Assembly (NCBI GenBank): GCA_945874095.1
Contig: CAMCFM010000368.1
Coordinates: forward strand, 1-5,022
Direction: 5' to 3'
From: Candidatus Kuenenia stuttgartensis
GTDB lineage: Bacteria; Planctomycetota; Planctomycetia; Isosphaerales; Isosphaeraceae
Length of the DNA stretch: 5,022 bases
Shown here: positions 1 through 5,022 of the stretch, piece by piece
How positions within the stretch are numbered: the stretch's first letter is position 1
How the letters are laid out: each line of letters opens with the position of its first letter
Made by a program: the position numbers and the translations under genes
The notes under the pieces: generated by a model
Told to the model about the DNA's origin: nothing
Database searches by the model: none
The model's input: the letters and a program-made list of their open reading frames with translations, nothing else

Positions 1-333
1 ATCGCGATCGTCAATTTGAAACAGGATATCGCCTTTTTTAATCTGCTGGCCGGGTTTCACTGAAACAAAGGAAACGACTCCTGAGATATTCGTCCCAATC
101 GAAATTGCTTCAGATTCAGGCTCAATAAGACCTGTTCCACCAATACTCAAAAGCTTTGTCGACTTGTTATTGTCGATAATTGAACCCGATTCTGGCGCAG
201 CAGCAGGCGTGGTTTGGGCTAATTTTACCTTGTCGGTTCTCATACCATTGCGTATGACATAACCGGCAAACACGAGTCCGCCAAACGCCAGTGCCACAGT
301 GAATCGACTCAAGAACTTGGATTTAAATGTCAT
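1..333 (-). CDS. HlyD/DevB-type periplasmic membrane fusion protein, N-terminal part (runs off window)
   Basis: This is the adaptor subunit of the ABC exporter encoded just upstream. Proteins of this family are anchored in the inner membrane and bridge the permease to an outer-membrane channel. I translated 111 codons from the ATG at 333-331; the frame stays open to position 1, so the gene is cut by the window edge. Residues 1-10 are basic (MTFKSKFLSR), residues 11-27 form one hydrophobic segment, and a low-complexity Ala/Pro/Ser/Asn linker follows (about 39-58). Residues 67-75 (GTGLIEPES) lead into the biotinyl-lipoyl-like hairpin, with ISGVV at 83-87, VKPGQQIKKGD at 92-102 and LFQIDD at 104-109, a hallmark of HlyD-family adaptors. 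The ATG overlaps the ATPase stop as ATGA, and an AAGAGG ribosome binding site (341-346) lies 7 bases upstream within the ATPase gene. DevB is the closest type by architecture; the specific orthology is inferred. Confidence 0.88.
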   Translation of the reverse strand, partial: MTFKSKFLSRFTVALAFGGLVFAGYVIRNGMRTDKVKLAQTTPAAAPESGSIIDNNKSTKLLSIGGTGLIEPESEAISIGTNISGVVSFVSVKPGQQIKKGDILFQIDDRD

Positions 334-1073
334 TGGGGAGCCTCTTTTGTGCGGTTGGGCTTGGCGGAATCGCTTTCAATTCGACCATCGGACATGGCCG
401 TGATTCTGTCCGCATAGGAATAGATTCGCTGGTCGTGAGTCACCACAATCAGGCAGCGATCAGCAGCCATCGCAAGATCACGAAATAATTGCATCGCAGT
501 TTGACCACTTTCCGCATCGAGTGATGATGTCGGTTCATCGCAAATGATAATTCGAGGGCTGTGCACCAGCGCCCGGGCAATGGCAACCCTCTGTTGCTGG
601 CCTCCAGAGAGCTGGGCTGGATATTTTTGCAGGTGATTTCCAAGGCCGAGTTTGTTGAGCAGTTCACAGGCCTTTTCGTTTGCCTTTTTTGCGGATTCAC
701 CTTGTGCAAGCAGTGGAACAGCTGCATTTTCCATGATATTCAAGGTGTGTAGCAGGTTGAATTGCTGAAAGACGAATCCGATATTTCTGGCCCTAAAATC
801 GACGAGTTTCGAACTCCCAAGTTTAGCAATATTCTGGCCAAAAATGTGGACATCGCCTTTTTCAGGCGTTAGAAGGCCAGCGATAATCGTAATCAATGTG
901 GTTTTGCCACATCCACTCGGCCCGATCAGAAATGTCATTTCGCCAGCTTTGGCTTCGAAATCAATTCCGTTCAGGACCTTTGTATAGGCTTCGCCAGTCC
1001 CAAACCCTTTTTCGACTCCCTTACAGAGTATTCCAGATTTGACCGTTCCGGTTGTACTTGTTTCCAAATCCAT
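330..1073 (-). CDS. ABC exporter ATP-binding subunit (MacB/LolD/DevA type)
   Basis: This cytoplasmic ATPase energises the permease encoded immediately upstream. At 247 residues it has the usual size of a stand-alone nucleotide-binding domain of the MacB/LolD/DevA class. All catalytic motifs are present: Walker A GPSGCGKT at 51-58, Q-loop Gln103 in GFVFQQFNLL, signature LSGGQQQR at 155-162, Walker B IIICDEP at 175-181 with Asp179 and Glu180, D-loop SSLD at 183-186, and switch His213 in VVTHD. Nothing suggests inactivation. The first ~15 residues (rich in Thr and Ser) precede the fold and the C-terminal ~15 form a polar tail. The ATG at 1073 follows the permease stop by 3 bases, and an AGAGG ribosome binding site (1081-1085) lies 7 bases upstream inside the permease gene, which supports this start and translational coupling. 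Family assignment is firm. The transported substrate is unknown: this class includes lipoprotein, glycolipid and macrolide or peptide exporters. Confidence 0.95.
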   Translation of the reverse strand: MDLETSTTGTVKSGILCKGVEKGFGTGEAYTKVLNGIDFEAKAGEMTFLIGPSGCGKTTLITIIAGLLTPEKGDVHIFGQNIAKLGSSKLVDFRARNIGFVFQQFNLLHTLNIMENAAVPLLAQGESAKKANEKACELLNKLGLGNHLQKYPAQLSGGQQQRVAIARALVHSPRIIICDEPTSSLDAESGQTAMQLFRDLAMAADRCLIVVTHDQRIYSYADRITAMSDGRIESDSAKPNRTKEAPQ

Positions 1074-1076
1074 GAT

Positions 1077-2216
1077 TCAGCCTCTGAATACGGTGGCAGG
1101 GTCAAGAACGAGCACTTTGCGAAGGCTGAATAAGGATGTCAGAAATGAAATCAAGATGGCAAGCACAAGTGAATAGAGAGCAACATCCAGGCGTAAGACG
1201 ATGCCCCAGAAGCTCGAACTTTGTGATGCGTAATGGAAGAAAATTGCGGCCATGCCCATTCCAATTGCATATCCGGTGACTCCTGCCACAAATGCCTGGA
1301 GCAGAACCATGCCTACAATCCGACTGTTTTTCACTCCAATGGCTTTGATCACAGCGTATTGCTTCAGATTTTCTGTGATAAACAGGTGGAACAGAAGTCC
1401 TACCACCATGATTCCTACCGTGATACCCATGAAAATCATCAGAATGAAATTCACGGGAAGTGCTGTCTTTTCATAGGCCCATTTGATGGTCTTATCCCTG
1501 TATTGTTCGCTGGTATAGGCTGCCAGCCCGGTTGATCGGGTAATCTCTTTTGCCACGTCCTCAGCGGAATGGCTCTCCACGTGCTGTACAAGGATAAATG
1601 AAAGCTGATGTCGGCCAGAATTGGCGTAGTTTAATGCGTTGGAATAACGGGTGTAAATTTGGGGGATTGTCGTGAACGGAGGTTCCACCTTGACAATCAC
1701 GACGATTTTGGCACGATGGTCATTGATTTCAATCTCCCGGCCAAGTTGCAATGGTCCGTCGGGCCAAATCTTTTTATATCCATCCTCATCAATCGCAATC
1801 GCATCTGCCAGCTTTAAATCGCTGATTTCTCCAAGAATTACACGGTTCGGAACGCCGATCAAAGTGGCATCCTCAAGCCCATAAAAAACAATCGAAGTCA
1901 CTTGCCCTGAAGGGGTGTGGATCCGTCCATTGGCTTTGAGCAAAGGCGCAGCCCACTTCACTCCATCAACACTCCTGACTCGTGCCAATTCCGTATCCCT
2001 GATCGGGATCACGGTATCTGTATTCGGGACACCAGGGTCCATCACCCAAATCGAAGCCTCAGGCACGTCCAGAATCATGCTGGCGATTCGGCCAATCACA
2101 TTGATCATGATTCCTGCCTGCTGATTCACAAGCAGAACAGCGAACGCCATACCGAGAACCAGTCCAAGATACTTGGACGGGTCGCCGAACAGCATTTTCA
2201 GGGCGATTCCACGCAT
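1077..2216 (-). CDS. ABC exporter permease, FtsX/DevC family
   Basis: This is the inner-membrane permease of the exporter, 379 residues, with the classic four-segment layout of the MacB/FtsX/DevC superfamily. One membrane segment lies near the N-terminus (about 15-37), then a large extracytoplasmic domain (about 40-255, MacB-periplasmic-like), then three segments near 259-281, 308-330 and 353-375. Between segments two and three is the cytoplasmic stretch KQYAVIKAIGVKNSRI (295-310), typical of FtsX-type permeases, where the ATPase couples. The protein ends with LDPATVFRG, also typical. The N-terminus (MRGIALKMLFGD, then KYLGLVLG) matches the short cytoplasmic start of DevC-like proteins as I know them, so the ATG at 2216 is preferred. 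GGAG at 2222-2225 lies 5 bases upstream of that ATG. It is the first gene of the exporter operon and is followed by the ATPase after 3 bases. A 15-codon in-frame ORF abuts its start codon. Substrate is unknown. Confidence 0.93.
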   Translation of the reverse strand: MRGIALKMLFGDPSKYLGLVLGMAFAVLLVNQQAGIMINVIGRIASMILDVPEASIWVMDPGVPNTDTVIPIRDTELARVRSVDGVKWAAPLLKANGRIHTPSGQVTSIVFYGLEDATLIGVPNRVILGEISDLKLADAIAIDEDGYKKIWPDGPLQLGREIEINDHRAKIVVIVKVEPPFTTIPQIYTRYSNALNYANSGRHQLSFILVQHVESHSAEDVAKEITRSTGLAAYTSEQYRDKTIKWAYEKTALPVNFILMIFMGITVGIMVVGLLFHLFITENLKQYAVIKAIGVKNSRIVGMVLLQAFVAGVTGYAIGMGMAAIFFHYASQSSSFWGIVLRLDVALYSLVLAILISFLTSLFSLRKVLVLDPATVFRG

Positions 2217-2221
2217 TCAGT

Positions 2222-2225
2222 CTCC
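2222..2225 (-). promoter_or_regulatory. Ribosome binding site of the permease gene
   Basis: On the minus strand GGAG is followed by ACTGA and then the ATG at 2216, a 5-base spacer. It supports the 2216 start over a TTG-initiated frame from 2280 that overlaps in another register. It lies inside the last codons of the in-frame leader ORF (2264-2217), so ribosomes finishing that ORF, if it is translated, would cover it. Confidence 0.6.
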
Positions 2226-2250
2226 AGCATTCAGAGTCAGACGCAGTGAA

Positions 2251-2280
2251 TTTAAACCAGACATGTTTTTCACTTGACAA
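2251..2280 (-). promoter_or_regulatory. Candidate sigma-70-type promoter for the exporter operon
   Basis: On the minus strand TTGTCA (2280-2275, five of six matches to TTGACA) is separated by 18 bases from TTTAAA (2256-2251, four of six matches to TATAAT). Transcription would begin near 2244, leaving a leader of about 28 bases before the permease ATG. The match is modest and was judged by eye. The position between two genes of different function is what makes it plausible. Confidence 0.3.
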
Positions 2281-2285
2281 GCTGA

Positions 2286-2314
2286 AATTTATCAGAAATC
2301 GTTGATCGCGTCAA
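2286..2314 (-). promoter_or_regulatory. Alternative candidate promoter inside the hairpin region
   Basis: On the minus strand TTGACG (2314-2309, five of six matches) is followed after 17 bases by TAAATT (2291-2286, four of six matches). A start near 2279 would include the 15-codon leader ORF in the transcript. It lies within the inverted repeat at 2288-2325, so that repeat could be an operator instead of, or as well as, an RNA hairpin. The similarity is weak and this competes with the candidate at 2251-2280. Confidence 0.2.
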
Positions 2315-2325
2315 TGACTGATAAA
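2288..2325. repeat. Inverted repeat with nested stem upstream of the exporter operon
   Basis: TTTATCAG (2288-2295) is perfectly complementary to CTGATAAA (2318-2325). After a three-base AAA bulge on one side, a second stem forms between TCGTTGA (2299-2305) and TCAATGA (2311-2317, including one G-T pair), closing on the loop TCGCG. Total pairing is about 15 positions in 38 bases. Read on the minus strand it is preceded by an A-rich stretch and followed by AATTTC, a poor substitute for a terminator U-tract. It could be a weak terminator of the M16 transcript or an operator of the exporter operon. Confidence 0.5.
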
Positions 2326-2350
2326 ACTTTCGTAGGTTCCATTCCCGCGA

Positions 2351-2410
2351 ATATTTCAGGGAGGCTTAATCATTGCTGTATTTGCAATGGAATCGGCTTC
2401 CCTGAAATAT
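2351..2410. repeat. Long hairpin with 12-bp perfect inverted repeat just downstream of the M16 gene
   Basis: ATATTTCAGGGA (2351-2362) and TCCCTGAAATAT (2399-2410) are perfect reverse complements enclosing 36 bases. Inside, CATTGC (2371-2376) pairs with GCAATG (2384-2389) around a 7-base loop, so nearly the whole 60-base segment can fold into one rod. It begins 14 bases after the M16 stop codon, a typical position for a 3'-end structure that stops transcription or protects mRNA. Neither strand shows a T-tract after the stem, so it is not a standard intrinsic terminator. A small non-autonomous repeat element is the other possibility; no convincing target duplication is seen at its flanks. Confidence 0.7.
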
Positions 2411-2424
2411 AGGCAATCGACGAT

Positions 2425-4968
2425 TTATTGGATGATTAAATCCGCTGGTGCCATGACCTCAATTTGATCAAAACCGAGTGCTTCCACTGCGGATTTGACT
2501 TTGTCCCAATCGGCTACCAGAACGGTGAGCCAATTCTGAGGCGTAAGCCGCCGTGTAGCGGTTTCCAGCACTTGATCCATCGTCAGTTTTCGATACCGCT
2601 CAATCAGGTCGTTCGGCTCGCTGATTGGCTCTCCAGCCAGCCAGGTGTCAACAACCCTGCGCGTTACATTTGAGCAGGTGTCATCCTCCCTCGCAGTGGA
2701 TTCAAGCCGATTTCGACGGGCGTTTTCAAGCTCTGTGACCGTCAGGGGACGCTCTCCAAGCATGGTGAAGACCTCGTGACGAACCGCTTCAATCGCCTCG
2801 GCACATCGGTCGTGCTCAACGGAAGACGCCACCAAATAGCTCCCAGGCATGGCTCTGCGCGTGTCAAATCCACTTCTGACGCCGTATGTCAGACCTTTTA
2901 CTTCTCGCAGGACATGGTTCAGACGTGATGTGAAAAGCCCTCCAAGGGCGAGATTCCAAAGCCCAAGAGCGTCGCGATCGTGATCGCCAGAGGTCAGGCC
3001 AATCTGCCCCATTCGAATCACCGCTTGCTGGGCGTTCGGCTTGTTCACCACAATCAGCTTCGTTCCTTGATGGATCGGGGTTTCGAAGTGGATGGCGTTT
3101 TCAGCCAGATCGAGAGGGGAGGGTCGTTCAAGAGTTTCCGAAAACTGCTGGATTTTATCAAACATGGCCGATTGGTCGTAGTCGCCGACCAGAACCACTG
3201 CCATTTGATCAGGTCGATTCAATCGTTCGCGGACTCGTGTCAGGTCGTGATGGCCGAGCCGTTCCAAGCCTTGAGGAATGCCGCACAGGGGGCGACCATA
3301 GCGGTGGCCAGCGCCGAATATTCCGAGCAGAAAGGCTCTCTGTGAAAGACTTTCCAAACGATCCACCTCTGACCTCTGGGCAGTGATCATTCGGCTGCGC
3401 TGGCGTTGCCAGTCGACGTCCGGGAACGAGGCTTCTCTCCAAATTTCTGAGGCGAGATCCCAGGTTGGCAGGAGCCCATCGGATGTGGCCTGGAACAGGA
3501 GGTGAAATCCGTCCCAGTCGGCGTTCGGAGAGATGCCTGAACCAAGCGATTCAATCGCTTCAGCCAGCTCAGGGCCCGATCGGCGAGCGGTTCCCTCCAT
3601 CATTGAAGCGGCGTGAAGTTGGGCCAGCCCGGAGCCTATTGGGCCCATCAGATCTGTTGGAGGCATGGCTGCAATCGCGCCTGAGGCGACCGGCCAGTCG
3701 GGGCGTGGTACGAGCAGGAGAGTGACCCGGTCGTTAATTTTCAACTCGGTCGGTTCACTGATTCGATGCGATTTCGGAGGCCCGATTTTGACTCCCTCAG
3801 CTCGATTTGGCTCCGCAACCGTCCGGGTCTTTGGCTTGACATGAATCTCCAGACTTGGCTTCTGGCTGAGATAGGTTTCAGCCGCTTTGGAGACCTGTTC
3901 CGTAGTGACTTGGCGATATCGCAGGGCGTCTGTCCAGAGTCGGTCTGGTTCACCCGTAAAATTATTGAATGCGTTGAGCCGGTCGGCCAGTCCACCGAAC
4001 CCGCCAATCCGTTCCAGGCTAAAGAGATAGCTTGACCATCGTCGGCGCATGACTCGTTCAAGCTCGTCAGGCGTTGGCCCTGACTCGGCCATGTCGCAAA
4101 GGGTTCGTTCGATAATCGCCCTGACCTGATCGGCAGAGGCTTCTGGTCGAAGCGTCACGACGATGGAGAACTGGCCTGCCAGTTCTCGAGAAGATTGGCC
4201 GGCTGAAACGTCCTGAGCGAGTTGGAGTTTAACGACAAGATCCTGGTAAAGCCTGCTGGTGCGACCACTGGTCAGAATGTCGCCCAAGAGTGCCAGCGAT
4301 GGTTCATCAGCCGTAAGCTGGCGGACGGTCGGCCATACGATGTAAAGCCTTTCCAGGGTTACGTTATCAATCATATTCAAGCGTTTGTTTTCGAGCAGTT
4401 TGATGTCGGCCACGTTTGGGACGGCGGCACGCATGCCTGATTTGAATCCACCAAAATAGCGTTCGGCAAGGTCGAAAACGGCTTCGGTGTCGACGTCGCC
4501 AGCTACACAAAGGCTGGCGTTGGCAGGGACATAGAACTTCTCAAAAAAGGCCACAACCTGATCGCGGGTTGCAGCGTTGACTTCTTCCATAAGTCCAATC
4601 GTTGTCCAGCTATAGGGGTGGCCCTCCGGATAAAGAGTCTCGGAGAGAATCCGCGAGACCATGCCGTAAGGCTGAGTGGAGTAATTCTGGCGGTATTCGT
4701 TGGTCACAACGCCTTTCTGGGTGGCCAGTCGGGTGTCGTCGAGGGGGTCCTTGATCAGTTTGAACAGTTCCCAATGCGCCAAGAGGCGAGGCAACTCCCT
4801 ACGCCGCATGAAGGCAGGATAGTTTTTCAGGACATCGCGGACGCTTAAGCTCTTCGATGCGATCAGGGCCTCAATTTCGCGCCAGTAATACTCGTCGCGT
4901 TCCTCATATTGCCGCTGGAGGTTTGGGTCGACGTTGGCATTCGTGGGTTTGACAAATTGGTTGCTCAC
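2425..4968 (-). CDS. M16-family peptidase, N-terminally replaced: probable methyltransferase/M16 chimera lacking HxxEH
   Basis: The 847-residue product is a two-domain M16 (pitrilysin/insulinase-like) protein from about residue 75 to its end. The first M16 half (about 75-380) shows the segment around the usual third zinc ligand, VVTNEYRQ at 87-94 with Glu91, then HPYSW at 117-121, VAGDVD at 155-160, and LERIGGFGGLADRLN at 318-332. The second half (about 400-847) shows LHAASMMEGTARRSG from 451, where inactive C-terminal domains lack HxxEH, and the R/Y signature LREVKGLTYG at 687-696 (Arg688, Tyr695). In the family an HxxEH zinc site lies about 70-80 residues before the NE glutamate; here that region is absent and replaced by unrelated sequence, and no signal peptide is present. 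Intact relatives are, from memory, about 900-950 residues and exported. The GTG start is supported by GGGAG 6 bases upstream. As encoded the protein should be cytoplasmic and proteolytically inactive. It may be a decaying gene, a scaffold-like partner, or an assembly error. Confidence 0.85.
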   Translation of the reverse strand: MSNQFVKPTNANVDPNLQRQYEERDEYYWREIEALIASKSLSVRDVLKNYPAFMRRRELPRLLAHWELFKLIKDPLDDTRLATQKGVVTNEYRQNYSTQPYGMVSRILSETLYPEGHPYSWTTIGLMEEVNAATRDQVVAFFEKFYVPANASLCVAGDVDTEAVFDLAERYFGGFKSGMRAAVPNVADIKLLENKRLNMIDNVTLERLYIVWPTVRQLTADEPSLALLGDILTSGRTSRLYQDLVVKLQLAQDVSAGQSSRELAGQFSIVVTLRPEASADQVRAIIERTLCDMAESGPTPDELERVMRRRWSSYLFSLERIGGFGGLADRLNAFNNFTGEPDRLWTDALRYRQVTTEQVSKAAETYLSQKPSLEIHVKPKTRTVAEPNRAEGVKIGPPKSHRISEPTELKINDRVTLLLVPRPDWPVASGAIAAMPPTDLMGPIGSGLAQLHAASMMEGTARRSGPELAEAIESLGSGISPNADWDGFHLLFQATSDGLLPTWDLASEIWREASFPDVDWQRQRSRMITAQRSEVDRLESLSQRAFLLGIFGAGHRYGRPLCGIPQGLERLGHHDLTRVRERLNRPDQMAVVLVGDYDQSAMFDKIQQFSETLERPSPLDLAENAIHFETPIHQGTKLIVVNKPNAQQAVIRMGQIGLTSGDHDRDALGLWNLALGGLFTSRLNHVLREVKGLTYGVRSGFDTRRAMPGSYLVASSVEHDRCAEAIEAVRHEVFTMLGERPLTVTELENARRNRLESTAREDDTCSNVTRRVVDTWLAGEPISEPNDLIERYRKLTMDQVLETATRRLTPQNWLTVLVADWDKVKSAVEALGFDQIEVMAPADLIIQ
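4747..4968 (-). other. 5' segment of the M16 gene resembling a TylF-like O-methyltransferase N-terminus
   Basis: Codons 1-74 encode a hydrophilic, probably helical stretch that is foreign to M16 peptidases. EYYWREIEALIASKSLS at 26-42 and RRRELPRLLAHWELFKLIKD at 55-74 closely resemble, from memory, the region just before the SAM-binding Rossmann fold in TylF/MycF-related class I methyltransferases, where the same arginine-rich RFLAHYELF-type motif is followed by a glycine-containing strand such as VELGVFRG. That strand is missing here: after Asp74 the sequence switches to M16-like PLDDTRLATQKGVV. The resemblance was recognised by eye with no database search, so the family name is an inference. 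The absence of an M16 zinc site in this segment is directly visible. Confidence 0.5.
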
Positions 4969-4974
4969 GCATTT

Positions 4975-4979
4975 CTCCC
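4975..4979 (-). promoter_or_regulatory. Ribosome binding site selecting the GTG start at 4968
   Basis: On the minus strand GGGAG is followed by six bases (AAATGC) and then the GTG at 4968. An ATG at 4972 lies only two bases after GGGAG and opens a different frame that stops after about 22 codons, so GTG is the better start. If the chimera reading is right, this site belonged to the methyltransferase gene. Upstream only 43 bases remain in the window (4980-5022) and I see no clear promoter there. Confidence 0.6.
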
Positions 4980-5022
4980 TTCTGTATATGGTACATCACT
5001 CGCTCTGCCCTGCTCGCGGTTG

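Noticed and set aside
1233..1535. 100-codon + strand open frame opposite the permease, and a similar overlapping one at 1252-1476
   Set aside because: Both lie fully antisense to a well-supported gene and have no recognisable domain; their compositions are those of complementary-strand shadows.
2274..2279. Perfect TTGACA on the + strand, as for a -35 box
   Set aside because: No TATAAT-like hexamer lies 16-18 bases downstream and no + strand gene follows it; the overlapping minus-strand TTGTCA is the better use of the site.
2059..2280. TTG-initiated 73-codon frame on the minus strand overlapping the permease start
   Set aside because: Most of it overlaps the permease gene in another frame, it has no convincing ribosome binding site, and its product (many Trp, Cys and Arg) looks like an out-of-frame reading.
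2351..2410. Calling the hairpin a standard rho-independent terminator
   Set aside because: The stem is followed by TCGCGGG on the minus strand and AGGCAAT on the + strand, so the required T-tract is missing on both sides.
3209..3442. 77-codon minus-strand frame inside the M16 gene, considered as a sign of a frameshift
   Set aside because: The M16 frame is continuous and family-like through the same region, so no frameshift is needed; the alternative product is Arg/Pro/Ser-rich with no known motif.

Overview
The window reads as a chromosomal piece of a Gram-negative-type bacterium. It encodes a MacB/DevC-type exporter with a periplasmic adaptor (HlyD family), which implies an outer membrane or a comparable envelope. 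The style of the proteins and the roughly balanced base composition would fit Planctomycetota or a related lineage, but this is an impression from memory and not a demonstrated assignment. All genes lie on the minus strand, so transcription runs from high to low coordinates. No RNA gene, insertion sequence or CRISPR array was seen.

From high to low coordinates: (1) 4968-2425 is an 847-residue protein. From about residue 75 onward it is a two-domain M16 (pitrilysin/insulinase-like) peptidase. Its first ~74 residues do not look like M16; they resemble the N-terminus of TylF-like O-methyltransferases. The zinc-binding HxxEH segment and the secretion signal expected of the family are absent. The simplest reading is an in-frame chimera: a methyltransferase gene start (with its ribosome binding site and GTG start) joined to an M16 gene that has lost its 5' part. 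This is the most notable item in the window. (2) 2424-2217 is a 208-base intergenic gap with two hairpin-forming inverted repeats, two weak sigma-70-like promoter candidates, and a 15-codon in-frame leader ORF whose stop directly abuts the next gene. (3) 2216-1 is a compact operon encoding an ABC exporter: FtsX/DevC-type permease, MacB/DevA-type ATPase, and the start of a HlyD/DevB-type membrane fusion protein that runs off the window at position 1.

The three exporter genes should work together. The ATPase drives conformational cycling of the permease, and the fusion protein links the permease across the periplasm, probably to a TolC-like outer-membrane channel not seen here. The spacings (3 bases, then a 4-base ATGA overlap) and near-identical AGAGG ribosome binding sites suggest translational coupling. 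The M16 gene is separated from the operon by hairpins and is probably a different transcription unit. No substrate can be deduced.
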